A stretch of 64,000 nt of DNA from an uncultured Dehalococcoidia bacterium (GTDB lineage: Bacteria; Chloroflexota; Dehalococcoidia; Lucifugimonadales; CATQGZ01), in contig OY282365.1 of the NCBI GenBank assembly GCA_958295685.1, positions 2,294,001 to 2,358,000 of the forward strand. The letters run 5' to 3'. Below, piece after piece: positions 25,499 through 33,876 of this stretch. How positions within the stretch are numbered: position 1 is the first letter of the stretch; each line of letters begins with the position of its first letter. The notes beneath the pieces are model-generated. The model worked only from the letters and a program-made list of their open reading frames with translations, had not been told where the DNA came from and searched no databases. A program made the translations under genes and the position numbers.

Positions 25499-26407
25499 TC
25501 ATTCCCTCGCCAGGAGGGCCAGACTGGTGAGGTTCGACCCGCCGGGCTCCGTCGGCCAAGGCAGCGGGCTTAGGGGCAAGGCGACCAGGCGGGCGCCTTG
25601 CCGGCGCAGACGGCGCACGGCAAGGTAGGAGTCGGAGTTAACGCGCTCATCCGTCCCCAGGGGTTTCCTGCTCGGAAAGTAGGAATGAATCAACAGTTGG
25701 CCGCCCGGGCGCAGCGCCCTGATTGCCAGCGCTATGTCCCGGTAGGCGACATCCGCGGTGGGGGCGTGGTCCATGAGGATGAAGTCGAACTCCGCTTCGC
25801 GCCCGTTCAGATAGTCCGTGGACCGGGCGATGGAGAATTCGACCACGTCGGCACAGTCCAGCCGGGCCAGCATCTCACGGGGCGGAGTGGAGATGCGGTA
25901 TCGTTTCGCCTCGACGGCAGCAGGGTCGTTGACGTCAAACAGGTCCACGGTGACCAGACGGGGCGGGCGGCCTGCATTTCGGTACTCCCGCATTGCCATG
26001 GCGGCGTGTAGGGTGGATGCGCCGCGGTTGGTGCCGATTTCCAGAACGGAGCGCGGTTGGAAACGGCGAATCAGGTGGTAGATTGCCCGGCAGCTTTCGG
26101 GATCGGCGGCGTGAGTCCACGGCACGTACTGGAAGGTTTCATCTATCGAGGCTTTCGCCTTTTCCCAGCCGTCGGCTATGCCGTCTCCGCAGAGCATGTC
26201 CGGGAATGAAATCTCCGCCGCCCTGGGAAGCGGGGCAGCGTCCACCGCCATGACAGGCGCCCGGTCGAGCCGCCAGGTATGGACCGCCTGGCGGAGCGCG
26301 CCATGCACCCGCGCCGGGAGGATATTGCGGACCAGCCTTTTCAATGTTCTCATGTCTGCGCGGGGGGTCACCGCTGGGGTTGCAGTTGCTTCCTTGGGAG
26401 TGGTCAT
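25499..26407 (-). CDS. Class I SAM-dependent methyltransferase (Methyltransf_24-like)
   Basis: The 302-residue protein has motif I SVLEIGTNRGASTLHAAMAM (about residues 119-138), the acidic LVTVDLFDV, and EFDFILMDHAPTADVAYRDI (about 200-219), typical of the methyltransferase 24 and cephalosporin-hydroxylase-like group of O-methyltransferases. The loop LRPGGQLLIHSYFPS follows. It probably methylates a sugar hydroxyl of the glycan. It is the first gene of the minus-strand glycan block and lies downstream of element C. The start used is the codon at 26407; an ATG 20 codons later (MRTLKRLV) is an alternative. Confidence 0.75.
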   Translation of the reverse strand: MTTPKEATATPAVTPRADMRTLKRLVRNILPARVHGALRQAVHTWRLDRAPVMAVDAAPLPRAAEISFPDMLCGDGIADGWEKAKASIDETFQYVPWTHAADPESCRAIYHLIRRFQPRSVLEIGTNRGASTLHAAMAMREYRNAGRPPRLVTVDLFDVNDPAAVEAKRYRISTPPREMLARLDCADVVEFSIARSTDYLNGREAEFDFILMDHAPTADVAYRDIALAIRALRPGGQLLIHSYFPSRKPLGTDERVNSDSYLAVRRLRRQGARLVALPLSPLPWPTEPGGSNLTSLALLARE

Positions 26408-26629
26408 CAGCAGCTTCTTAGTAGGCGCTATCAGGCTTATACTTGTCTAGTACATGATGATATGGGTGGTACCAGCCGCTGCCTCTGTGTCCTGGGTCTG
26501 TTGGCCGTCCATGCTGGAGATCCGCAGCGGCCAGCTGAAAGTTCCCATTGAGGGAGGCCTCGCCACTGTAACGTCTGTCAGCCCATCTTACCCGATTGCG
26601 AGCGTTCGTTATAGCAGTAACAGTCCCCC

Positions 26630-26796
26630 TACCCGCCCGCCCTTGGAAAACTGGGGGCAAAGCCCCCAGACCCCCTGCCAGAGGGGAGAACCCCTCTGGA
26701 CTCCCCCTCCGGATCTCACAAAGTCTGAACAGTTTCAGTCCCCCCGCCCGCCCATTAGGAAGCTGGGGGCAAGGCCCCAGACCCCCAGGGCAATCG
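26630..26796 (-). repeat. Module X double-hairpin repeats, copies 2 and 3
   Basis: On the minus strand one full copy (26732 down to 26630) runs from CTGTTCAGACTTTGTGAG through the perfect hairpin CCAGAGGGG-TTCT-CCCCTCTGG and then CTGGGGGC-TTT-GCCCCCAG. A second copy, truncated on its upstream side (26796-26743), has CTGGGGCCTTGCCCCCAG. A lone first third is at 27067-27044, just upstream of element C. The rest of 26408-26629 shows nothing recognisable. Confidence 0.7.
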
Positions 26797-26820
26797 CATC
26801 TGAAGGCCTCGGCCTACGGT

Positions 26821-27028
26821 TTCGCCGAAAACTGTCCCAAACTGTTCCATTTGTTCCATTTCGTAGCTGAGGGTTCGACTTCGTGGGACAAATGTGGGGC
26901 ACTTGTGGAACGGAACCGGACGGAACCGGAGCAATTCCGGTACAGTTGTGGGACAGGGTCTTCAGGGCTGCTGCTGGGTTGGGTGCTTCCATACGAGTAA
27001 TATAGTACAGGAGTTCGCCGTTTGTCAA
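26821..27028 (-). repeat. 11-mer repeat/antirepeat element C (family 2), with promoter
   Basis: On the minus strand TTGACA (27028-27023), 18 bases and TATATT (27004-26999) form the promoter. Seven units (26956-26881) follow the pattern CTGTCCCACAA with decayed members such as TTGCTCCGGTT. The core CAGCTACGAAATG is at 26869-26857. Then come antirepeats TGGAACA, TGGAACAG and TGGGACAG, complementary to CTGTTCCA and CTGTCCCA, and TTTTCGGCGAAA. Unlike elements E and F its leader lacks the MPNHVHG-like segment. The next gene in its direction is the methyltransferase at 26407. Confidence 0.78.
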
Positions 27029-27136
27029 GGGGAGGGCCGCTCCAGACCTCACGGAGTCTGAACAGTTTCACGGCTTGCGCCCCGTCGCAACCTGCGACAG
27101 ATAGCCCGCGCTCACGCCCACCCTGGCCGCTGGGAA

Positions 27137-28312
27137 TCAGTGGGCGGCGGGCTGTTCGGGGGCCGGAATCCAGCCGCGTTCATCCCGCCAGCCCGTCCCG
27201 ACGTTGTCGAATCGCCTCAGCCCGAGGCCGCTGATGTCTATGCTCGACTCGCCGTGGAGGACCAGATCGCTGGCGGCCTTGCCGGTGGCTGGCGCGAGGC
27301 CGAATCCATGTGCCGACGCGGTTACGACCACGTAGTTGCTTGGCGAGTCCAGGAAGTCGATGATGGGCAGGTAGTCGGGGCACTGTTCCACCACCCCTGC
27401 CCAGCTTCGGATTACCGGTACGTCGGCCGCTCCCGGGAGCAGTTCTGCGAGCCGGCGGGCGATATTCCTGATCAGAGGGGTGTTGGGCTTGTCAGGGTCG
27501 GTGGTCAGGCCCACGTCGGCCCATTCGTGGGGGCCTCCTCCAAATAGCAGGTTGCCTCTGGCGGCCTGGCGGCCGTAGAGTCCGTTCCCGACGAGGGCGA
27601 TTTTGAAGAGTGGCTCCAGGGGGGCGGTCGCCAGCATCTCCACCCTTGCCGGGGCCGCGGGAACGTGAACGTCCACCATCTCCGCCAGTAGCGCGGTCTG
27701 GGGCCCGGCGGCGGCGACCACCGTCTCGGCCTCGATGGTCCCGGCCGACGTCTCCACCGACGAGACCCTCCCGTCGGCGACCTTCATGCCCGTGACGGCG
27801 GTGTTCTGGTAGAGCCTGCCCTTCATGTCCTGAAGAGCCCATGCGAATGCCTGGACCGTTCGCTGGGGGTTGGCGTGGCCGCCGTTGGGGAAGAATACTC
27901 CGACGAGCGCCTTTTCGGATAGTCCGGGGATCATGTCCCGCATCTCCGAGGGGTCGAGCTGGTCTACATTTATGCCGTGGGCAAAGGCGGCGTCCCGTTC
28001 CGAGAAGACCTCGTCCATCTGCTCTTCCGTGACGGCGACCTGCAGCCTGCCGTGATGCGTGAACTCGGTGGGGTAGCCCAGTTCGTCGTCCAGCCCGGCC
28101 CATATATTCAGGGACTCTACGGCCAGGGGCACCAGCGGCGACTCGCCGACCCGCTCGCTGATCATTCCGCCACTTCGCCCGGAGGCCTCGCTTCCGACGG
28201 TCCCCTTTTCGACTACGACGACATCCTTGCCCGCCTTGGCCAGGAAGTAGGCCGAGCTCAGGCCCGAAACGCCACCCCCGATGATGACTACGTCCGCACT
28301 GTCGACAGGCAT
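27137..28312 (-). CDS. FAD-dependent oxidoreductase (DAO family, sarcosine oxidase beta/HcnC-like)
   Basis: The 391-residue flavoprotein of the D-amino acid oxidase family has an N-terminal Rossmann fold DVVIIGGGVSGLSSAYFLAK (residues 7-26), the second GxG-like motif VVVEKGTVGSEASGRSGGMI, and a late FAD loop VVTASAHGFGLAPATGKAAS (about residues 328-347). Relatives oxidise N-methyl amino acids (sarcosine, dimethylglycine) or glycine, often as one subunit beside a BFD-type protein like the next gene upstream. It lies 50 bases after that gene on the same strand. I infer a heteromeric amine oxidase or dehydrogenase. Confidence 0.8.
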   Translation of the reverse strand: MPVDSADVVIIGGGVSGLSSAYFLAKAGKDVVVVEKGTVGSEASGRSGGMISERVGESPLVPLAVESLNIWAGLDDELGYPTEFTHHGRLQVAVTEEQMDEVFSERDAAFAHGINVDQLDPSEMRDMIPGLSEKALVGVFFPNGGHANPQRTVQAFAWALQDMKGRLYQNTAVTGMKVADGRVSSVETSAGTIEAETVVAAAGPQTALLAEMVDVHVPAAPARVEMLATAPLEPLFKIALVGNGLYGRQAARGNLLFGGGPHEWADVGLTTDPDKPNTPLIRNIARRLAELLPGAADVPVIRSWAGVVEQCPDYLPIIDFLDSPSNYVVVTASAHGFGLAPATGKAASDLVLHGESSIDISGLGLRRFDNVGTGWRDERGWIPAPEQPAAH

Positions 28313-28362
28313 GATGCCTCCGATGGTCCGAATCCGCGCCGCCTACCGCAGCGCCTTATCGG

Positions 28363-29880
28363 TTAGGGCGTGAACCACTTGACCCAGTCCCTGCGCACCT
28401 GCTCCGGCTCTTCGTGGGGCCACATGACCTTCAGCGGCAGCGGTCGCACGGGCGGGCGGTAACTCGTCAGGGGCACTTCGGCTATGTCGGCGCCGGCCTC
28501 CTCGGCAAGGATGAGAGACACCTGCTCACGGCAGCGCCGGCCCTGGCAGTGGCCCATTCCGGCCCTTGTGAGGCGCTTGACTTGGTCGGGGTTGACCGGG
28601 CCGTCTTTCATCAGGGTTTGGAGGCTCCGGCTGCTCATCCGCTCGGATTCCCATTCGAGATACCGTGGAGGCTGCAGGCCGATGAGCTCGGCGCGCGTGA
28701 CCTCCTCGCACAGGCACGCGAAGATGTCCAGCCCACCGGCGTTGACCAGGGACCGGAGCCACTTCTTCCAGCCTGTGTGCACCTCAGCCGGGGGCGCGGT
28801 CACGGCCGCGGATCGGAGGATGTCAGATCTTCGGGCGAGCGCCTCGGCGTTGTCGATAGCGCCCAGCGACTGTGCGGCGGCAATTCCTGCGAGGCGGCCC
28901 TGATTCCGTGCGATTTCGGGGTTCAGTATCATTTCGTCGTGGAAGCCGGCGGCGTCACCCGCGACGAACACGTCGTCGACGCTGGTCCGCATCCGGTCGT
29001 CGCGGCACGGTACGTAGCCGCCGAGCTCGGACTTGAAGGCGAGGCGGCAGTCCAGGAGATCGAGGAGTTCTACGTTGGGCGCGAGGCCGATGGCGAGGCA
29101 TACGGTGTCGGCGTCGATGGTCTTTTCAGAGCCGGCCACCGGCTCGGCATCGTCGTCGATCTCGACCAGCACGACGGCCTCGATGTCGTCGGCCCTGCCG
29201 ACGGCCTCCTTAACCGTGTGGGAGGTGTAGAACTTTGCGCCCTTGGCCTGCAGCCCCGTCACGAGGGCCTCGCCGCCGCGGACAGAGGGGGACACGTCCA
29301 CGACAGCGGCCACCTCCACGCCTCTGTCCTGCGCCATCCTGGCGGTGTTGAGGGCCAGGTTGCCGGAGCCCATGACCACCATGCGCTGGGAGGTGAGGGC
29401 CTGGTATCGACTCATCAGCGAGTAGGCGCCGTTGGCTCCCATGACGCCCGCCATGTTCCATCCGGCGAAGGACATGCCGAGGTCCCGTGAGCCGGCTGCG
29501 ACGATGAGTCGGTCGTAGTTTATCACCCACGACTGCTCGTCGTCGGCCAGGCCGAGCTGCGGGCCGTCGAGGACTCTGCTGGTTTCGGTATTGCGGAAGG
29601 CGCCCCATACGTAGGTTCCAAGCTGGACATCGACGCCGGCTTCTTCCGCATCGGCCAGGGCGTCGTTAGCGGCAGCCACCCTGCCCAGCATCACGGCCTT
29701 GTTGCGCAGGGTGCCCATGATCCGTTGGCCGAAGAACTGGGGTACGTCCAGCCCGATCATGGACATGCCGATGGGGTTTTCGTCTATGAGGGTGGTCTGC
29801 ACTCCGGCCTTCGCCGCTTCGATGGCGGCGGCGGTTCCGGCCACCCCCGCTCCCACAACCACCAGTGGTTTGGATTCCAT
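28363..29880 (-). CDS. Pyridine nucleotide-disulfide oxidoreductase with BFD-like [2Fe-2S] domain
   Basis: The 505-residue protein starts with an FAD site PLVVVGAGVAGTAAAIEAAK (residues 5-24) and has a central NAD site MVVMGSGNLALNTARMAQDR (about 168-187) and SVDDVFVAGDAAGFHDEMI (about 305-323). The C-terminal region carries CLCEEVTRAELI and, 57 residues later, CQGRRCREQV, a Cys set (C-x-C, C-x4-C) like the BFD domain of HcnB, OoxA and SoxA. Such subunits pass electrons from a DAO-type partner, here the next gene. It would work with the downstream oxidase and the methyltransferase upstream in breaking down a methylated amine. Confidence 0.82.
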   Translation of the reverse strand: MESKPLVVVGAGVAGTAAAIEAAKAGVQTTLIDENPIGMSMIGLDVPQFFGQRIMGTLRNKAVMLGRVAAANDALADAEEAGVDVQLGTYVWGAFRNTETSRVLDGPQLGLADDEQSWVINYDRLIVAAGSRDLGMSFAGWNMAGVMGANGAYSLMSRYQALTSQRMVVMGSGNLALNTARMAQDRGVEVAAVVDVSPSVRGGEALVTGLQAKGAKFYTSHTVKEAVGRADDIEAVVLVEIDDDAEPVAGSEKTIDADTVCLAIGLAPNVELLDLLDCRLAFKSELGGYVPCRDDRMRTSVDDVFVAGDAAGFHDEMILNPEIARNQGRLAGIAAAQSLGAIDNAEALARRSDILRSAAVTAPPAEVHTGWKKWLRSLVNAGGLDIFACLCEEVTRAELIGLQPPRYLEWESERMSSRSLQTLMKDGPVNPDQVKRLTRAGMGHCQGRRCREQVSLILAEEAGADIAEVPLTSYRPPVRPLPLKVMWPHEEPEQVRRDWVKWFTP

Positions 29881-29929
29881 GTGAGAACTCTCTTGCCGCT
29901 CCGGCGGCCCGTGGATGGATTCTGGGGGC

Positions 29930-30988
29930 CTACGCGGTTTTTCGCGGTGATGGGATTCGGGCCGGCAGGGCGCCGCGCAGGGGCTTGATGTAGTCGACGC
30001 CGAATCCGCAGCAGGTGCCTATGACCTGGACTCCCATTCCGACCCATCCGGAGGCCACCCGCGCCAGTTCCTCGGCGCTCTCCTGGTTGGAGACGCTGCT
30101 GTCCTGCCATGTTTCGAGGTAGTCTTCTCTGCCCGCGTCCGGGTAGGCCACAACGGGGCCGGGCCATTGGTCGAGGACGACCCGGAGGGCCGCGGTGGTC
30201 TCATCCGCCTTGGCGTGGAACACGCCAATCACGTCGGGCTCCAGCGGCGCGATCTCGGCGATGCCATCGGCCAGAGTCATATCATGGTCGACCGTGCGCC
30301 AGCTCGAGGTCCACATCGGTTTGCTCAGGCCGCCGGTGTAGTGGCGGTCGTCGCTCAGGCTCATCCTGACCGTCTCGTCAGACGCCACGGAGGCGGTGAA
30401 CCCGACCCACACCGGCAGCCCGGTGGCCTTGGCCGCCTCTGTGGCAACCAGCCTGGACTCGTTGTCGGCCCACATGTTCTCCATCAGGAAGAAGTCCACC
30501 CCGGACTCGGCCAGGATGTCGGCCTGCTCTTGCGCGTAGGCCCTCAGTTCCTCCGTGGAGATGCTGGCGCCGTAGCCGTAGCCGGTGCCGCCCCGGAGTG
30601 TCCCTGTCTTGCGGTCGCGTATGGGGATTCGGCACGCGATGGAGCCTGCGACGTACACCGGCCTGTCGACGCAGGCCCTGTCTATGGCCTCCCGCGCCGC
30701 GTCCACGGCCCGCGTGTTTATCTCTCTTACCAGGTCGCCGTACCCGGACGCCTCCAGCGCAGGGCGCAGGGTGTTGAAGGTGTTGGTGGTTATGACGTCG
30801 GCCCCGGCCCGGATGTAGCGCTCGTGCATCTGCCGCACCGTTGCGGCGTGCGTGTAGTTGCCGGGTCCGCACCACGAGGCCGGGTGCATGGGCATGCCCA
30901 TAGCCTGCAACTCCGTTCCGATGGCTCCGTCCAGGATGATCACATCGCCGTGGTCCATGCGTCTCTTTAGATTCTCATACTCGGCCAT
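29930..30988 (-). CDS. Homocysteine S-methyltransferase family protein
   Basis: The 352-residue TIM-barrel protein has DGAIGTELQAMGMP near residue 20, VITTNTFNTLRPALEASG (about 64-81), FFLMENMWADNES (about 155) and the zinc ligands VQVIGTCCGFGVDYI at the C-terminus (about 326-340). The family takes a methyl group from betaine, S-methylmethionine or a related donor to homocysteine. Next to an N-methyl amine oxidase pair, a betaine or dimethylglycine pathway is an attractive guess, but the donor is not fixed by sequence. It is the first gene of its group, 213 bases downstream of element D. Confidence 0.8.
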   Translation of the reverse strand: MAEYENLKRRMDHGDVIILDGAIGTELQAMGMPMHPASWCGPGNYTHAATVRQMHERYIRAGADVITTNTFNTLRPALEASGYGDLVREINTRAVDAAREAIDRACVDRPVYVAGSIACRIPIRDRKTGTLRGGTGYGYGASISTEELRAYAQEQADILAESGVDFFLMENMWADNESRLVATEAAKATGLPVWVGFTASVASDETVRMSLSDDRHYTGGLSKPMWTSSWRTVDHDMTLADGIAEIAPLEPDVIGVFHAKADETTAALRVVLDQWPGPVVAYPDAGREDYLETWQDSSVSNQESAEELARVASGWVGMGVQVIGTCCGFGVDYIKPLRGALPARIPSPRKTA

Positions 30989-31200
30989 GAACTGATCCTC
31001 CGTTATGTCTCAGGCGCTTCAGCCTACATTGCCGAGCGCCACCACACGATGCACGGGTACTCCGAGGGCGTCATAGTAGTTGCTTTCATGAATACGGTCA
31101 ACTACTTGTAGTACCCGTAATTGTTCAGAGTTGGGTCGGTGGGGAGTGGCCGGTGGCCGGTGGTCAGTGGGGAGTGACAGGTCGGAACCGGCGGCGGCGG

Positions 31201-31444
31201 GAAATTTTCGCCGAAAGTGTCGCATTTGCGGCATTTCGTAGCTGGGAGGGGCGATTTTGGCCGACACTTACGCGACACTATGCGACGCTTATGCGACGCT
31301 TATGCGACACTTATGCGACACTTATGCGACACTTTTGTGACAGGCGCTTCAGGAGTCCTGCGGGCTGGTTTGTGGAGAGGCGGCTGTGTCATGGGTAAAC
31401 TCTAGCACAGCGGTTCGGTGTCGTCAAGGGATTGTCTGAATCAG
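31201..31444 (-). repeat. 11-mer repeat/antirepeat element D (family 1), with promoter
   Basis: On the minus strand TTGACG (31427-31422), 17 bases and TAGAGT (31404-31399) precede ATGACACAGCC at 31392. Seven units of GTGTCGCATAA type plus a partial one occupy 31343-31261. The core CAGCTACGAAATG is at 31244-31232, and the antirepeat ATGCGACAC (31225-31217) is a perfect complement of GTGTCGCAT. TTTCGGCGAAAA follows. The upstream flank has AATCCTGATTCAGACA, as in element B. The 5' leader is two bases shorter than in A, which changes the reading frame. It points to the methyltransferase at 30988. Confidence 0.82.
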
Positions 31445-31601
31445 GATTCACAGGATGGGGAGGATTTTCAGGATTGGGAGGAATGGGAGGTGGCGGGGAT
31501 TGTGTGAGGCGGGGGATGTCTTTCAGCAGGGCCCCGGCCGCTACCTGGCCGCTGCCGGACTAGGGCGCGACCGAAGGCGCCCGCGAAGGTCGGCACTTTC
31601 A

Positions 31602-31632
31602 TCGCCGACCTTCTCCAGCATACCCATTGCCG
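31602..31632 (-). pseudogene. Short duplicated fragment of the MoaD-like gene
   Basis: These 31 bases match 33650-33680 inside the MoaD-like gene with one difference (codons for AMGMLEKVG). Nothing else of the gene is present. The two copies are direct repeats that flank the GLUG-repeat lipoprotein gene. The rest of 31445-31678 contains no gene I can support. Confidence 0.65.
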
Positions 31633-31678
31633 CGACAGAGTCTCCCGCCGGTAGGAGCGTTGGCGGCGTCAGGTTGGG

Positions 31679-33556
31679 CTACTGGCTGCCGAACTCGTGC
31701 ACGGTCGCGTCGCCGTCGCCGTCCAGGTCGGCCTTCAGCGCGGGGTACTCGCCGGAGGTTCGGAAGTCCCAGATATCTCCGTCCTGGTTCCAGGAGGCGT
31801 ATATGCCGTCGTAGCCCGCGGGCGACTGCAGTTGGGCGGTGGTCATGCGCTCGACGCCGGACGAGCCGCCGAATCCGACGCCGACGGACTGTCCGGTGGC
31901 GAGTATGTCCCAGTAACTCGCGCTGATATCGTCGTCGTTCTCGTTCTCTCCGATCAGCCCGCCGGTAACCCTGTCGCCCGAGACCTCTCCGACGGCATAG
32001 CTGGCCCTTATAATGCCGTTGTTCCAGCCCACGAGCCCGCCGGCCCTCGCCAAGCCGTGCACGCTGCCCGCGGCATAGCTTCCCACAATAGACCCAATGC
32101 CCTTATCCAGCAGGTTCTCGCCGACCAGCCCGCCGGAGTCTCTTTCGCCGGACACGTTGCCTGTGGCATAGCTTGCGCTGATCAGGCCTTGGTTCTCGCC
32201 GACCAGCCCGCCGCTGTCGTCGTTTCCGCTTACGGGGCCTGTGGAGTAGCTTTCGCTGATGGTTCCGGACTTGTCGTTGTTGCCAACCAGCCCGCCGACG
32301 CGATGGTTGGCAGACACGCTGCCTTCGGCATAGCTCGCGCTGATGGCGCCGTTGTTTCTCCCGACCAGCCCGCCGCTGTTGTCGATGCCCAGTATGTTTC
32401 CTGTGGAGTAGCCTGCGCTTATGGTTCCGTCGTTCCATCCGGCCAGCCCGCCGGCGCCGATGTCCCCGGATACCTCGCCCGTGGCGTAGCTTGCGTCGAT
32501 TGCTCCGCTGCTGCGGTTGATTCCAATCAGCCCGCCGATGCGATGCCTGCCGGACACTGCCGCCGCGCTGTAGCTGTCGCTGATCCGGTTGTAGTTGACC
32601 CCGGTCAGCCCGCCGATGTCGTCGCCCGGCCCCGCCACTACGCCGTTCGCGTAGCTGCCGCTGATGGGCCCCTGGTTGAGGCCGACCAGTCCACCAACAA
32701 GGTCGCTGCCTGAGATCTCGACCTCGGCGTAGCTGCCGCTGATCTCACCGAAGTTGATGGCGGCCAGTCCTCCGGCAACCCTGGCTCTTCCAATAGACAC
32801 CTTGCCTATGAAGTGGCTGCCGCTTATCGAGCCGTAGTTGACCGCCACCAGCCCTCCTCCAACGTTGGCCAGGCCGGACACCTCGCCCTCGGCGTAACTT
32901 TGGCTGATAGCGCCCTGGTTGGTCCCGGCAAGGCCCCCGGAGTCTCTGAAGCCGGACACCTTGCCTGTCACGTAGCTCTCGCTGATTGCGCCGGAGTTGA
33001 ATCCAACCAGGCCGCCCACGCCATTTCTGCCCTTTATCCGGACATCCACCACGCCAATCCGACGAACCTCGCCTGACGTTCCCCCGAACAGGCCGGCGTC
33101 TGTCCTTTCGGGACGGTCGATGAACAGGTTGGATATGGTGTTGTTGCCGCCATCGAATACGCCTGTGAAGGGAAGGTCAACGCCGCCGATGGGCAGCCAG
33201 CCGGGCCCCGAAGTCCATTCTGCGCTGACCTCGTCGGAGGCGTAGCTGCCCGCGGTGTCGAAGTCGAGGCTGTGGGTCAACTCGTAGCCGACGCAGCCGC
33301 TGATCGGGCAGCCCATGCCGTCGGCCGCGTCCGCGAACGCCGACGTGTACGAGTCGGCGTCCGAGTCGTCAGGCACGCCGTTGGCGTCCAGGTCCCAGCG
33401 GATGGAGTTCAGCTGCTCGAGGTTGGACACCTCGATGAGGCCGTCGTTGTTCGAGTCGTAGTCGCTCGCGCCGGTGTTCGCGCAGCCCAAGCCGACCACG
33501 GCTGCGGCCAGTACCGACGCCGCCATGAATGCGTACGCTGCAACCGCTCTCTTCAT
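31679..33556 (-). CDS. GLUG-repeat surface lipoprotein
   Basis: The 625-residue protein has a signal peptide with lipobox-like AVVGLGC (about residues 20-26), an acidic calcium-like segment YDSNNDGLIEVSNLEQLNSI, and then from about residue 155 at least 15 tandem repeats of the form VGGLVGxNxGxISxSYAxGxVSG. This is the GLUG motif of bacterial surface adhesins and IgA-protease-like proteins, which folds as a beta-helix. No catalytic module follows. It is probably an anchored surface protein involved in adhesion. A 31-base direct repeat flanks it, suggesting insertion or duplication next to the molybdenum hydroxylase operon. Repeats of this kind are prone to length change. Confidence 0.8.
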   Translation of the reverse strand: MKRAVAAYAFMAASVLAAAVVGLGCANTGASDYDSNNDGLIEVSNLEQLNSIRWDLDANGVPDDSDADSYTSAFADAADGMGCPISGCVGYELTHSLDFDTAGSYASDEVSAEWTSGPGWLPIGGVDLPFTGVFDGGNNTISNLFIDRPERTDAGLFGGTSGEVRRIGVVDVRIKGRNGVGGLVGFNSGAISESYVTGKVSGFRDSGGLAGTNQGAISQSYAEGEVSGLANVGGGLVAVNYGSISGSHFIGKVSIGRARVAGGLAAINFGEISGSYAEVEISGSDLVGGLVGLNQGPISGSYANGVVAGPGDDIGGLTGVNYNRISDSYSAAAVSGRHRIGGLIGINRSSGAIDASYATGEVSGDIGAGGLAGWNDGTISAGYSTGNILGIDNSGGLVGRNNGAISASYAEGSVSANHRVGGLVGNNDKSGTISESYSTGPVSGNDDSGGLVGENQGLISASYATGNVSGERDSGGLVGENLLDKGIGSIVGSYAAGSVHGLARAGGLVGWNNGIIRASYAVGEVSGDRVTGGLIGENENDDDISASYWDILATGQSVGVGFGGSSGVERMTTAQLQSPAGYDGIYASWNQDGDIWDFRTSGEYPALKADLDGDGDATVHEFGSQ

Positions 33557-33600
33557 GTCGCTTCGGCTCCTTACTTGGTGTTCGAGGGACAGCGGTGACC

Positions 33601-33870
33601 CTAGGCGGCGCCGCCCCCGATTGCAGGGAGGAAGAAGACCTCGCTGTCCTCGCCGACCTTCTCCAGCATACCCATCGCCGACACCACTCCGTCGACGGCC
33701 ACGGATATGTTTGGCTTGATCTTGTGACCGGCCACGAGGCGTTCCTTCATGCCGGGGTGCGCCTCATCGAGGTTGTTGATGACCTGGCGCACGGTGGCGC
33801 CCTCGACCTGGACAGTCGACCGGCCGTCGGTCAGCTTCTGCATGAGCGACGGTATGTGAACGGTAGGCAT
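33601..33870 (-). CDS. MoaD/ThiS-family ubiquitin-like sulfur carrier
   Basis: This 89-residue beta-grasp protein starts MPTVHIPSLMQKLTDGRSTV and continues with GATVRQVINNLDEAHPGM, VAVDGV and DSEVFFLPAIGGGAA. MoaD-like carriers normally end in Gly-Gly, which is thiocarboxylated; here two alanines follow the glycines, so processing or a different role may apply. It is the last gene of the molybdenum hydroxylase operon, six bases after the large subunit. A role in supplying sulfur for the molybdopterin cofactor is a reasonable inference. The JAMM peptidase at 316-726 is of the type that acts on such tails, but it lies far away. Confidence 0.8.
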   Translation of the reverse strand: MPTVHIPSLMQKLTDGRSTVQVEGATVRQVINNLDEAHPGMKERLVAGHKIKPNISVAVDGVVSAMGMLEKVGEDSEVFFLPAIGGGAA

Positions 33871-33876
33871 TCGGGA

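Noticed and set aside
31019..31267. Minus-strand open frame ending in SNYYDALGVPVHRVVALGNVG
   Set aside because: The beginning is the repeat element itself. The tail could be a gene remnant but it is too short to name.
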